Source of the DNA: Methylobacterium sp. Leaf99
GTDB taxonomy: Bacteria > Pseudomonadota > Alphaproteobacteria > Rhizobiales > Beijerinckiaceae
Assembly: GCF_001422375.1 (NCBI RefSeq)
Contig: NZ_LMMU01000010.1
Coordinates: 34,930 to 98,929, forward strand
Reading direction: 5' to 3'
DNA: 64,000 nucleotides
The notes beneath the pieces were generated by a model, which was not told the origin of the DNA, searched no databases, and saw nothing but the letters and a program-made list of their open reading frames with translations. This document shows, piece by piece, positions 42,701-53,151 of the stretch. How positions within the stretch are numbered: the stretch's first letter is position 1; each line of letters begins with the position of its first letter. The position numbers and the translations under genes are program-made.

Positions 42701-43399
42701 ATGCTGTCCGTGATCCCCAACCCGCCGCGCATCGCCCTGCCCATCGTCGGCAGCGCGGACCTGTTTCCCGTCCGGCGCGTCTACTGCGTCGGGCGCAACT
42801 ACGCGGCCCATGCCCGCGAGATGGGCAAGGACCCCGAGCGCGAGCCGCCATTCTTCTTCATGAAGCCCGCCGACGCCCTCCAGGTCGTGCCCGGCGTGGA
42901 GGCCGTCGATCATCCCTATCCGCCGCGCACGGAAAACTATCATTTCGAGGTGGAGATGGTGGCGGCCCTGTCCGTCGGCGGCGCCGACATCGCGGTCAGT
43001 TCCGCCCTCGACCACGTCTACGGCTACGCGGTCGGCCTCGACATGACCCGGCGCGACGTCCAGGACGAGGCCAAGCGCCTCGCCCGGCCGTGGGATCTCG
43101 CCAAGGCGGCCGACGCCTCCGCCCCCATCGGTCCGCTCCACCCCGCTTCGGCCATCGGCCACCCGGACCGGGGCGCCATCACCCTCAGCCTCGACGGCAC
43201 CGAGCGCCAGCGAGGCGATCTCTCGGAGATGCTGTGGTCGCTGCCCGAGCAGATCGCCTACCTGTCGGCCTACTTCACCCTGCATCCCGGCGATCTCATC
43301 TTCACCGGCACGCCGTCCGGCGTCGGCGCGGTGACGCGCGGCCAGACGATGCGCGCGGCCGTCGACGGCCTCGGCGCCATCGACCTGCGGGTCGTCTGA
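42701..43399 (+). CDS. Fumarylacetoacetate hydrolase family protein
   Basis: The 232-residue protein has the FAH fold: YCVGRNYAAHAREMG, FFFMKPADAL, the metal-binding NYHFEVEMVAAL and DHVYGYAVGLDMTRRD, and HPGDLIFTGTPSGVG. Such enzymes cleave or isomerise C-C bonds in acylpyruvates or ring-cleavage products. It is divergent from the FAD oxidase and followed 2 bases later by a NUDIX gene. Confidence 0.92.
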   Translation: MLSVIPNPPRIALPIVGSADLFPVRRVYCVGRNYAAHAREMGKDPEREPPFFFMKPADALQVVPGVEAVDHPYPPRTENYHFEVEMVAALSVGGADIAVSSALDHVYGYAVGLDMTRRDVQDEAKRLARPWDLAKAADASAPIGPLHPASAIGHPDRGAITLSLDGTERQRGDLSEMLWSLPEQIAYLSAYFTLHPGDLIFTGTPSGVGAVTRGQTMRAAVDGLGAIDLRVV

Positions 43400-43401
43400 G
43401 G

Positions 43402-43872
43402 ATGCTCCTGGACCGACCGCTCCTGCGGCGGCTGTTCCACCTCGGGGCCCTGGCCACGCGCGGCATGACCCTGGGCGTGCGCGGCGCGGCCATCGACGGG
43501 CGGGGCCGGGTCTGCCTCGTGCGCCACACCTACGTCGCCGGCTGGCACCTGCCCGGCGGCGGCATCGAGACGGGGGAGAGCGCCGTTTCGGCGATGATCC
43601 GCGAGTTCCACGAGGAGGCCGGGATCGTCGTCGATCCTGCCGTGGCCCTGCGCCTGCACGGGTTCTACCACAATGCGGCGGCGGCCGGCCGTGACCACGT
43701 CGCCCTCTACGTGGCGCCCGCCTTTACCGTGCCGGTCCCCAAGGGGCCCGACCGGGAGATCGCCGAATGCGGGTTCTTTCCCCTCGACGCCCTGCCGGAG
43801 GCGACGACGCGGGCCACCCGGGCGCGCCTGCGCGAGATCCGCGAGGGCGCGCCGCCGTCCGCGCAATGGTAG
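43402..43872 (+). CDS. NUDIX hydrolase
   Basis: The 156-residue protein carries a clear NUDIX box, GGGIETGESAVSAMIREF followed by HEEAGI (Gx5Ex7REUXEEXGU). It should cleave a nucleoside diphosphate linked to another group. The flanking strands CLVRHTYVAGWHLPG and AECGFFPLDALPE fit the fold. It is probably co-transcribed with the FAH-family gene (2-base gap). Confidence 0.92.
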   Translation: MLLDRPLLRRLFHLGALATRGMTLGVRGAAIDGRGRVCLVRHTYVAGWHLPGGGIETGESAVSAMIREFHEEAGIVVDPAVALRLHGFYHNAAAAGRDHVALYVAPAFTVPVPKGPDREIAECGFFPLDALPEATTRATRARLREIREGAPPSAQW

Positions 43873-43956
43873 GACCGACGGCAGGGATACCGGGCCGGGA
43901 TTCCGCATCGGGATTCTTGTCCGAGGCGCCGGCTACGGGAATCGGCCGCTCGGCCC

Positions 43957-43985
43957 TTGCAACGCCCCGCGGAATGGTGTTTAGA
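43957..43985 (+). promoter_or_regulatory. Putative promoter for the tRNA-Gly genes
   Basis: TTGCAA (43957-43962) and TTTAGA (43980-43985) are 17 bases apart, and the first tRNA begins about 50 bases downstream. Confidence 0.5.
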
Positions 43986-44036
43986 GACGCCGTCCGGGGC
44001 CGCCGGCGGGTCTTTCCACCAGCGGCGCGGTTGTGA

Positions 44037-44111
44037 GCGGGTGTAGCTCAGGGGTAGAGCACAACCTTGCCAAGGTTGGGGTCGAGGGTTCGAATCCCTT
44101 CGCCCGCTCCA
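44037..44111 (+). tRNA. tRNA-Gly (anticodon GCC), copy 1
   Basis: The acceptor arms GCGGGTG and CGCCCGC pair with one G-T, and CCA is encoded at 44109-44111. The anticodon stem CAACC/GGTTG holds loop TTGCCAA, so the anticodon is GCC (glycine). The T arm GAGGGTTCGAATCCCTT is standard. Copy 2 lies 101 bases downstream and is identical. Confidence 0.97.
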
Positions 44112-44212
44112 ATTCATCCGAGACGACACGATGTCATGGCCCGCCCAGGCCGTTCGACGTCGTGACTACGACGAATCCCGATCGCTGGCGCCATGCCGGC
44201 ATCGCGGTGTGA

Positions 44213-44287
44213 GCGGGTGTAGCTCAGGGGTAGAGCACAACCTTGCCAAGGTTGGGGTCGAGGGTTCGAATCCCTTCGCCCGCTCCA
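44213..44287 (+). tRNA. tRNA-Gly (anticodon GCC), copy 2
   Basis: Same 75 bases as copy 1, with encoded CCA at 44285-44287 and a matching TGTGA just before the 5' end. The pair likely forms one transcript ended by the hairpin at 44315. Confidence 0.97.
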
Positions 44288-44590
44288 AATTTCCAGCTTT
44301 CTCCAGCGTTCATGACGGTCCCTCGGGGCCGTTTTTACGTTTTGGGCCGAGCCGGCCGCGAGGGGCCGGCCCGCCGCCCGGAAAGCCGAGCTCGGACAAG
44401 AACGGCGAAAGGCCGCGAACATTTCGCGGAACCGCACGTTGGGACCGGCGATGTCGTGAGTTGGCGTGCAAGCGGGCAGGGTGTGCCCGATCGTGCGCCA
44501 TCTGGTTCATCGCCTTCATCCCTCGGTCACCGCGCCGCGTCCCCGCGACCGGCGCGCGTCGTCCCGATCCCCGATCCCCAGGAGTTCCCC
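44288..44590 (+). other. Intergenic region after the tRNA pair
   Basis: About 300 bases holding the terminator at 44315-44336, an AGGAG ribosome site at 44580-44584 and presumably the promoter of the downstream membrane-protein gene. No gene is convincing here. Confidence 0.6.
44315..44336 (+). terminator. Rho-independent terminator after the tRNA-Gly genes
   Basis: ACGGTCC pairs with GGGCCGT (one G-T) around a short CTCG-like loop and is followed by TTTTT. Confidence 0.8.
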
Positions 44591-45508
44591 TTGGCCGTCA
44601 CACCCACACGCACGCCCGTCGCATCGACGGCCGCCACCATCGAGCCGCGCAGCACGCTTCTGCTGAACCAGGTCTCCTGGGGGGCCATCTTCGCCGGCGC
44701 CGTCATCGCCCTGGTGGCGCAGATGATCCTCAACATGGTCGGCCTCGGCATCGGTCTCTCGACCCTGAACCCCACCGGCAACGACACCCCCACCGCCGCC
44801 AGCCTGTCCACGGGCGCGGGCCTGTGGTGGGTCGTCTCGGGCATCGTCGCCTCGCTCATCGGCGGCTTCCTCGCCGGACGCCTCTCGGGCAAGCCGTCGG
44901 CCGGCACCAGCGGCTATCACGGCCTCGTGTCCTGGGCCGTGACCACCCTCGTCATCGTCTACCTGCTCACCTCGGCGGCCGGCGGTCTCATCGGCGGTGC
45001 GTTCGGCGGCATCTCCAGCGTCATCGGCGGTGCCGGTTCGGCCCTCGGCGGGGCCGCCCAGACGGCGGCCCAGACGGCCGCGCCCTCGCTCACCAAGCTG
45101 ACCAACCCCCTCGACGGCATCGAGAACAAGGTCCGCCAGACCTCCGGCGGTCAGGACCCGGCCGCCCTGCGCGACACCGCCGCCCAGGCCGTGCGCGCCT
45201 ACCTCTCGGGTGACGCCGTCCAGCAGGCCCAGGCCGAGGCCCGCGCCACGGACGCCCTCGCCAAGGCGCAGGGGATCTCGCCCGACGAGGCCAAGGCCCA
45301 GGTCCAGGATTACCGCAAGCAGTACGAGCAGGCCGCGGCCGAGGCGAAGCAGAAGGCCCTCGCCGCCGCCGAGGCGACCCGCAGCGCCGCGGCGCAGGGC
45401 GCGCTCTATGGCGCCCTCGCCCTGGTCCTCGGCGCCCTCGCCGCGTTCCTCGGCGGCCGCTTCGGCACCGTCGATCCGGCCCTGGCCTACGGCACCCGCC
45501 GCGACTGA
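44591..45508 (+). CDS. Multi-pass membrane protein (PhnA-like family label)
   Basis: The 305-residue protein has hydrophobic helices near residues 25-48 (VSWGAIFAGAVIALVAQMIL), 75-98 (GLWWVVSGIVASLIGGFLAG), 112-140 and 270-292. An Ala/Gln-rich coiled region between about 205 and 265 is predicted soluble. Some alphaproteobacterial homologues are labelled PhnA-like without evidence for phosphonate use. TTG 44591 is the start, because AGGAG sits 6 bases upstream. A strong terminator follows. Confidence 0.75.
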   Translation: MAVTPTRTPVASTAATIEPRSTLLLNQVSWGAIFAGAVIALVAQMILNMVGLGIGLSTLNPTGNDTPTAASLSTGAGLWWVVSGIVASLIGGFLAGRLSGKPSAGTSGYHGLVSWAVTTLVIVYLLTSAAGGLIGGAFGGISSVIGGAGSALGGAAQTAAQTAAPSLTKLTNPLDGIENKVRQTSGGQDPAALRDTAAQAVRAYLSGDAVQQAQAEARATDALAKAQGISPDEAKAQVQDYRKQYEQAAAEAKQKALAAAEATRSAAAQGALYGALALVLGALAAFLGGRFGTVDPALAYGTRRD

Positions 45509-45558
45509 CCGGACCGTCCCGCCGGTCCACGGCCGGCGGGATCGTCCCGAATGAAAGA

Positions 45559-45588
45559 AGGCCCCCGGATCGCTCCGGGGGCCTTTTT
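45559..45588. terminator. Strong terminator hairpin
   Basis: AGGCCCCCGGA pairs perfectly with TCCGGGGGCCT around TCGC, followed by a T run on the plus strand. The minus-strand maeB ends 31 bases further on and may also use it. Confidence 0.92.
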
Positions 45589-45618
45589 CGCGGTCGGTCC
45601 AAGTCTTGAACGATCCGG

Positions 45619-47952
<2,334 letters not shown>

Positions 47953-48024
47953 GGGCCTCACTCCCTGGATATCGCGCCGCGCGCGCCTTGGAGCACCGTT
48001 CCGGTCGGGTCCGGGGTGCGTCGA

Positions 48025-48663
48025 TTGAAGACCCTGTTGCACCGCCTGCGGAGTGGGCGCAACCCGCACAACGAGACCCGGATTCACCTCGCCCGATTGG
48101 CGAAACGGCACGGATTCTCCATCGGCGCGTACTCCTACGGGCGCCCGAAGGTGCGGTTTCCCGAATCCGGGCGGCGGCTGACGATCGGCCGGTTTTGTTC
48201 CATCGCCGACAAGGTCGAGATCCTGCTCGGCGGGGGGCACCGCCTCGACTGGGTCTCGACCTACCCGTTCGCCGCCATGGCGGGCCTGTGGCCGGGCCTC
48301 GACGCGTCGGCGGAGTACCATGCCTCGCGCGGCGACGTCGTGATCGGGTCGGACGTCTGGCTCGGCTCGGGCTGCCTCGTCCTGTCGGGCGTCACCATCG
48401 GGCACGGTGCCGTGGTGGCGGCCCACGCCGTGGTGAGCCGGGACGTGCCGCCCTACGCCGTGGTCGCCGGCAACCCCGCCCGGGTGGTGCGCCACCGCTT
48501 CGACCCCGAGACCGTCGCGGCCCTCGTCGAGACCGCGTGGTGGGACCTGCCGCACGCGGCGGTGGCGGGCCTCGTGCCGCTGCTCCAGAGCGGGCGCACG
48601 GACGAGCTGATCGCGGCGGTCAGAACCCTCGACGGGACGCTGAACGTTGCGGGCGGCGCCTGA
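48025..48663 (+). CDS. CatB-related hexapeptide O-acetyltransferase
   Basis: The 212-residue protein has a left-handed beta-helix acyltransferase fold: RLTIGRFCSIADKVEILLGG, VVIGSDVWLGSGCLVLSGVT, IGHGAVVAAHAVVSRDVPPY and AVVAGNPARVVRHRF, with the CatB/Vat-type C-terminal WWDLP. It acetylates a sugar or xenobiotic hydroxyl using acetyl-CoA. The start is uncertain: TTG 48025 is taken, GTG 48016 is possible. Confidence 0.85.
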   Translation: MKTLLHRLRSGRNPHNETRIHLARLAKRHGFSIGAYSYGRPKVRFPESGRRLTIGRFCSIADKVEILLGGGHRLDWVSTYPFAAMAGLWPGLDASAEYHASRGDVVIGSDVWLGSGCLVLSGVTIGHGAVVAAHAVVSRDVPPYAVVAGNPARVVRHRFDPETVAALVETAWWDLPHAAVAGLVPLLQSGRTDELIAAVRTLDGTLNVAGGA

Positions 48664-48710
48664 ATCCCTTACCCGCTTGGGCTCGAAACCGATCGCCAAG
48701 GCCGCCGACG

Positions 48711-48965
48711 ATGTCCGACACGCCCCCCGACCGCCTCGCCGTGAACCCCAACAGCCCGTTCTACGACGAGAAGACCCTCGAGCGCGGCATCGGCATCCGC
48801 TTCAAGGGCGTCGAGAAGACCAACGTCGAGGAATATTGCGTCAGCGAGGGCTGGGTCCGCCTCTCGGCCGGAAAAACCCTCGACCGGGCCGGCAACCCGA
48901 TGACGGTGAAGCTGAAGGGCCCCGTCGAGCCGTATTTTCGCGACGACGTTCCGGCCGAGGGCTGA
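48711..48965 (+). CDS. DUF3297 protein
   Basis: The 84-residue protein matches the DUF3297 family, with DRLAVNPNSPFYDEKTLERG, KGVEKTNVEEYCVSEGW and GKTLDRAGNPMTVKLKGPVE. It is a short, soluble, widely conserved protein of proteobacteria with no proven function. It follows the hexapeptide transferase by 47 bases and is convergent with the candidate immunity gene. Confidence 0.9.
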   Translation: MSDTPPDRLAVNPNSPFYDEKTLERGIGIRFKGVEKTNVEEYCVSEGWVRLSAGKTLDRAGNPMTVKLKGPVEPYFRDDVPAEG

Positions 48966-48971
48966 GGACGT

Positions 48972-49667
48972 TCAGACGGGCGCCCGTTCCAGGGGGAACG
49001 GCGTCGGCTCCCAGTAGCGCTCGAGTTTCGCGCCGCGGATGTTTTCGGATTCCCAGCCGTGGAGGATCGCTGCCAGGGCCGGCCGGTCGTCGGCCAGGAG
49101 CGGTTCGGCGACGGGCAGGATCAGGCTGCGCATGTATTGGTAGATCGGCTGATCCGGACTCTTGTTCTCCCGGAAATGCGGGAGGAGTTCGGCGAGCTGC
49201 GCGCGCGCGGCCGGCAGGTTGCCCAGGGCGATGTCGAGAATCAGCCGCTCATGCGGGAAGCCGGTCAGGGCGATCGGGAAGGTTTCGCGGTAATAGGCCG
49301 CCCAGTGTTCCAGACTCTCGAACGACCGTAGGTGCGGTAGGGCTTCGGTCTCGATCACGGAGATCGCTGCCTCCACCGTCGAGGGGGCGGACCAATGCCA
49401 ATACACAGACCCTATTCGAGGGGGCGGATTGATGTATCCCGCACAATGTCCGATGATTCCGGAAAAATCCGGCAGTGCAATAAAGGTCGGGAGGATCGCC
49501 CACCCAAGTCGAAATGCATCCGGCTCCAGGGTTTGACAGGCGAAGACACGGAACGCCAGATGGCGAATGGGGGTGAGCCATAGGTCGCGCTTGCCGGGGT
49601 AGGCGAAATCGGCGTTCCGGTCAGCCAGCGGCCGGAAGATTGTCTTGATTTGGCGTGCGGTGGTCAT
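48972..49667 (-). CDS. Candidate immunity protein of the toxin module
   Basis: A 231-residue soluble protein of no recognised family. Its first 60 residues (FRPLADRNADFAYPGKRDLW, LTPIRHLAFRVFACQT) and a helical C-terminal half (ERLILDIALGNLPAARAQLA) show no enzyme motif or signal peptide. Its ATG overlaps the stop of the toxin-like gene (ATGA), the coupling expected of a toxin-immunity pair. The immunity role is inferred from position only. It is the downstream gene of the pair and converges on DUF3297. Confidence 0.6.
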   Translation of the reverse strand: MTTARQIKTIFRPLADRNADFAYPGKRDLWLTPIRHLAFRVFACQTLEPDAFRLGWAILPTFIALPDFSGIIGHCAGYINPPPRIGSVYWHWSAPSTVEAAISVIETEALPHLRSFESLEHWAAYYRETFPIALTGFPHERLILDIALGNLPAARAQLAELLPHFRENKSPDQPIYQYMRSLILPVAEPLLADDRPALAAILHGWESENIRGAKLERYWEPTPFPLERAPV

Positions 49668-50695
49668 CGGGTCGGCCTCATTTCGATCACGATAAAGCGC
49701 GTCGCACCTGGGAAATGCAGCTGCACAGCTGTTGCATAATCGACCGCAGTTTGTGGTTTGAACCCTTTTTCTCCGGTCTTTGGGTCATATATGCAGACTG
49801 TTGTGTTTTGAATGTTCTCGAGGATATCAAGTCTCACGCTATTCTTTTTTCCCGGATTGGTCATGATTCCTGTGGTTTTATCATAGGATATTTCCGCGAT
49901 AAAGTTTGGGTTATTTTGAGATTTAATTTCCTGAGCCATCAAATGATGAACACGTTTTCCGATGGATGTCGGATTGAGGTATAGTCCGGATTGTGTGACC
50001 TCCGCCATGGTCCTGTCCAGCAGGGACTGCACTTCGCCATACCGAGGACAAGCGGATTCCAAATCAGCTTGGTCTACTTGTCCAACCCAGATCGCCTGAG
50101 GCGGCTGCGCAGTGCCACGCTGGTACTCGCTCGCGGGCCCAACGAAAATCGCCGGACCGCCGACGATCCGTTGAGCGAAGGCTCCCAAAAGGGCCAACCC
50201 TGCATTGGCCGTCGCAATGAACCGTGACTGCCCCGGTAGCGGAGACCGAGCATCCTGCGGGAAGGCGTCCGGCTCCGCCCGGCCGTCGATCAGGGTGCTG
50301 CGACCGAGGATCGCCCCGGTTTCGCCGTCGCGGATGGTCTGGGTCCGGCCCGCCATTTCGAAGACGGTCTGCGTACCGTCCGGAGCGATGACGGTGTGCT
50401 GCTCGTCCCAGTCCCGATGGGGCTGGCTGCGGATGCGCAGGGACAGGACGCGCGATCCGTCCTCGGTCACGGTCTCCTCCGCACCCGATGTGCTTTGCCC
50501 GGATGTGCCTTGGCCGCCGCCGTTCGAGACCCAGCGTCCGCCGCCGGAGCTTCCCGCCGGCTCGCGGGGTTGGTCGGGATCGTACTTGCGGGACAGCGCC
50601 CGTTGCAGGCGCACGAAACCGAGGGTGACGGACAGGCCCGCGACGGCGGAGCGCAGGCGGAGGAGTTTGGTGCGGTGATCGGGGGAGAGCGACAT
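49664..50695 (-). CDS. Candidate modular toxin with restriction-nuclease-like C domain
   Basis: The 343-residue protein has three parts. The N terminus, about 1-75, ends in KYDPDQPREPAGSSGGGRW, a motif like those preceding toxin or phage-head domains in alphaproteobacteria (recollection). The middle, about 75-225, has RHS-like or anchor-like sequence (VIAPDGTQTVFEMAGRTQTI). The C-terminal 115 or so residues have IGKRVHHLMAQEIKSQNN, AEISYDKTTG, SVRLDILENIQNT and VCIYDPKTGEKG. The RLD...YDPKTG spacing resembles a PD-(D/E)XK nuclease core. This last domain is much more AT-rich than the rest. TTG 50722 is an alternative start. Function is inferred. Confidence 0.6.
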   Translation of the reverse strand: MSLSPDHRTKLLRLRSAVAGLSVTLGFVRLQRALSRKYDPDQPREPAGSSGGGRWVSNGGGQGTSGQSTSGAEETVTEDGSRVLSLRIRSQPHRDWDEQHTVIAPDGTQTVFEMAGRTQTIRDGETGAILGRSTLIDGRAEPDAFPQDARSPLPGQSRFIATANAGLALLGAFAQRIVGGPAIFVGPASEYQRGTAQPPQAIWVGQVDQADLESACPRYGEVQSLLDRTMAEVTQSGLYLNPTSIGKRVHHLMAQEIKSQNNPNFIAEISYDKTTGIMTNPGKKNSVRLDILENIQNTTVCIYDPKTGEKGFKPQTAVDYATAVQLHFPGATRFIVIEMRPTR

Positions 50696-50822
50696 CGACG
50701 GGGGCTCCGCAAGCGAATCCAACCATCGGTTGTGTATCAGGGTATTAGGGCAATATCAATAAAAACCTATCTTGGGCTCATTGTCTTGTCGTTGTCGAGA
50801 CGTGTAGGCACCTGACGCCCGC

Positions 50823-51134
50823 TCAATCGACCGGCGGACTTGCCTCGCGGCTCCGCCGCGCGCCCGCAAAGTTCAGCAGGGCCTGCGCCACGAGGGCGTC
50901 GACGCCGCGCTCCGTCTGCGGGGTGCGGATCACCAGGCTGGTGATGGCGTCGGGGTGGTTTTTGCGCTGCTTCGGCGTGCGGGCGTGGTTGGAGATCCGG
51001 AGCGCGAAGGCGCAGCCCTCTGGCTTGAGGTAGAGGCTGTCGCCCCGGGTGTTGCGGGCCACGATGGCAAAGCCGTGGGCGATCACTCCGGCCACGGCCC
51101 GGTCCAGGGCCGCCTGGGGGGTGAGGAGGCTCAC
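50823..51134 (-). CDS. Small hypothetical protein coupled to the acyltransferase
   Basis: The 103-residue protein starts with GTG overlapping the acyltransferase TGA (GTGA). It has SLYLKPEGCAFALRISNHAR followed by a basic TPKQRKNH stretch and a helical tail; a YLxxx...LRiSdH pattern recurs in small phage-type or accessory proteins, but no family is named with confidence. It is the last gene of the GT2-acyltransferase run. Confidence 0.65.
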   Translation of the reverse strand: MSLLTPQAALDRAVAGVIAHGFAIVARNTRGDSLYLKPEGCAFALRISNHARTPKQRKNHPDAITSLVIRTPQTERGVDALVAQALLNFAGARRSREASPPVD

Positions 51135-52195
51135 GACACCGCCGCCTGGGGCCCGCGCGCCCTCAGGGCCCGCGCCTTGAGCCGCAGGGCGGGCTTCTCG
51201 ACGGCGACCCATGACGCGGCCGCCACGAGCCCGGTGAGCGCCAGGGCAGGGGGCAGCAGCAGCCAGGGCGCGGCCGCCGGCATCAGGGCGTGCAGGCTCT
51301 GCTGGATCGGCCAGCCGTAGAGGTAGATCCCGTAGGAGAGGTCGGCGCGCGGCTCCAAGGCCGGATGGGCCAGGGCCGGGCTCAGGGCCAGCCAGATCGC
51401 CCCGTAGGCCTCGGCGAGGAACAGGGTCGCCCGGTAGGGGGGCGTGCCCTGGAGAAGGGCGGCGGCCAGCGCCAAGGCGACGAGGGGCCAGGCCCGATGC
51501 CGGAGGCGGTCGCGCCAGAGGTAGAGGGCGGAGCCCGACGCGAACAGCAGGGGCAGGCGAAAGCGCGTCTCCGCGCCCTCGGACAGGTCGGGATGGAGGA
51601 ATTCCGCCGCCGCCAGCCCCATGGCGAGGGCCGCCACGAGGGCCAGCGCCGGTCCGCGCCGCAGGAGGCCGAGGAGTCCGGCGACGAGCAGCCCGAGATA
51701 GCACAGCACCTCGTATTTCAGGGTCCAGACCGTGCCCAGCGGCGAGCGGTAGGGATTGTCCGGAAACACCCCCGGCAGGCTCGCGTTGCTCTTGAACGTC
51801 GTCAGGGTGTCGCGGATGAAACGCCACGGGCCGGGCTCGCTCAGGTATGCGGCCACGGGCAGGCGGGTGAGGGCGGGGCCGAGGATCAGGGTGACGATGA
51901 GGGTCGCGGCGATCACGCCCGGCAGGATGCGGAGGGTCCGGGCCAGGACGTAGTCGCGGGCCCCGCGCCGCTCCAGGCTCATGGCGACGAGGAAACCCGA
52001 GACGGCGAAGAACCCGTTTACCGCGTGCGCGCCCAGGGAAAATCCCGTCGCCCGGGCCAGGGGCTCGTCGAGGGGCTGCCCGCTGGTGACGCTGAAGGCG
52101 TGGGAGACGACCACGGCGGTGGCGAGGGCGAGGCGCAGGGCGGAGAAGCCATTGTGCGGCCGGGCCAGGGCCCGCCCGAAGGTGTTCGCGCTCAC
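51131..52195 (-). CDS. OafA/YrhL-type acyltransferase
   Basis: The 354-residue integral membrane protein is an acyltransferase-3 family member. It has an N-terminal NGFSALRLALATAVVVSHAF (the R/H start of the family) and about ten membrane helices, including VNGFFAVSGFLVAMSL and TVWTLKYEVLCYLGLL. Such enzymes O-acetylate surface glycans. GTG 52195 overlaps the glycosyltransferase stop as GTGA, so the two are coupled. Confidence 0.88.
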   Translation of the reverse strand: MSANTFGRALARPHNGFSALRLALATAVVVSHAFSVTSGQPLDEPLARATGFSLGAHAVNGFFAVSGFLVAMSLERRGARDYVLARTLRILPGVIAATLIVTLILGPALTRLPVAAYLSEPGPWRFIRDTLTTFKSNASLPGVFPDNPYRSPLGTVWTLKYEVLCYLGLLVAGLLGLLRRGPALALVAALAMGLAAAEFLHPDLSEGAETRFRLPLLFASGSALYLWRDRLRHRAWPLVALALAAALLQGTPPYRATLFLAEAYGAIWLALSPALAHPALEPRADLSYGIYLYGWPIQQSLHALMPAAAPWLLLPPALALTGLVAAASWVAVEKPALRLKARALRARGPQAAVS

Positions 52196-53076
52196 GCGGG
52201 CTCCTCGCGGTCCAATCCCTCGTGATCGAGGGCGGAGCGGCCGCGCAGGGCGGCCAGCGCCCCGGCCGCCGAGCCGCCGTAGCGCTCCCACAGGGCGCGG
52301 TGTCCGACGAGGCGGGCCAAGGCGGCCTTCGGCGCGTTGACGGCGAGCATGCCCGGGCTCGGATCGGACAGGCCGTATTTGGCGGAGACGTAGGCGCGTG
52401 ACCACGCCTGATGCCAGCGGGTGCGGAACACCCGGCCGGGTTCCGGCGCCGAGGAGCGTCCGCGCCCGTGCAGGGCTTGCGCCCCGTGGACGTGAACGAG
52501 GGCATGGCCGGCATCGGCCACGCGCCGGCACAGGTCGTCGTCCTCGTAGAACAGGAACAGGTTCGGATCGAAGCCGCCGAGCGCCAGGAACAGGTCGCGC
52601 CGGATCATCAGGCAGGCGCCCGACAGGAACGGCGCGCAGGCGTCGCCCTCGGGCAGGGACCGTCTGCCCTTGCGGTTGGTGAGATAGGGGGCGAGCAGCG
52701 AGCGCGGCTGGTAGAAGAACCGCCCGTCCGGCTCCACGAGGCGGGGAGCCAGGAGTCCCGCATCCGGATAGGCGCGGGCGGCGACGAGCAGGGCGTCGAC
52801 GGTGCCGGGCCGCAGGATCACATCGGGGTTGAGGACGAGGACGCGCTCGGCATGGGTGGCGGCCCCGACGCCGCGGTTGTTGGCCCGGCCGTAGCCTTCG
52901 TTGCGGGCGTTCCGCACCACCTGCGCGCCCGCCGCCTCGGCCACCGCCACGGACGCGTCCCGGCTGGCATTGTCGACGACCAGGGCCGGCACGTGCTCGG
53001 CGGCCAGCGCCGCGAGGCAGCCGGGCAGGGCGTGCGCGCTGTCATGGGTGACGACGATGGCGACGAGGCTCGGCAC
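52192..53076 (-). CDS. Family 2 glycosyltransferase (rhamnosyltransferase-like)
   Basis: The 294-residue GT-A protein has AIVVTHDSAHALPGCLAAL, VVDNASRDASVAVAEA, NEGYGRANNRGV, LVLNPDV with the metal-binding Asp, and FLFYEDDDLCRRV near the active site, typical of WbbL-like rhamnosyl/galactosyltransferases. It starts GTG 53076 and is first of a three-gene glycan run with 4-base overlaps. Donor and acceptor are unknown. Confidence 0.9.
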   Translation of the reverse strand: MPSLVAIVVTHDSAHALPGCLAALAAEHVPALVVDNASRDASVAVAEAAGAQVVRNARNEGYGRANNRGVGAATHAERVLVLNPDVILRPGTVDALLVAARAYPDAGLLAPRLVEPDGRFFYQPRSLLAPYLTNRKGRRSLPEGDACAPFLSGACLMIRRDLFLALGGFDPNLFLFYEDDDLCRRVADAGHALVHVHGAQALHGRGRSSAPEPGRVFRTRWHQAWSRAYVSAKYGLSDPSPGMLAVNAPKAALARLVGHRALWERYGGSAAGALAALRGRSALDHEGLDREEPA

Positions 53077-53151
53077 GGCTCGGCTACGTCTCCCGTGGTG
53101 GATGAGGCGCGACGCGATTCCCTCCCCCGGGCCGGGGGAGGGAGGGGGCGC

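Noticed and set aside
44037..44287. tRNA pair as an integration (att) site
   Set aside because: No integrase, recombinase or partial tRNA repeat is present nearby. The second copy is complete, so it is a plain duplication.
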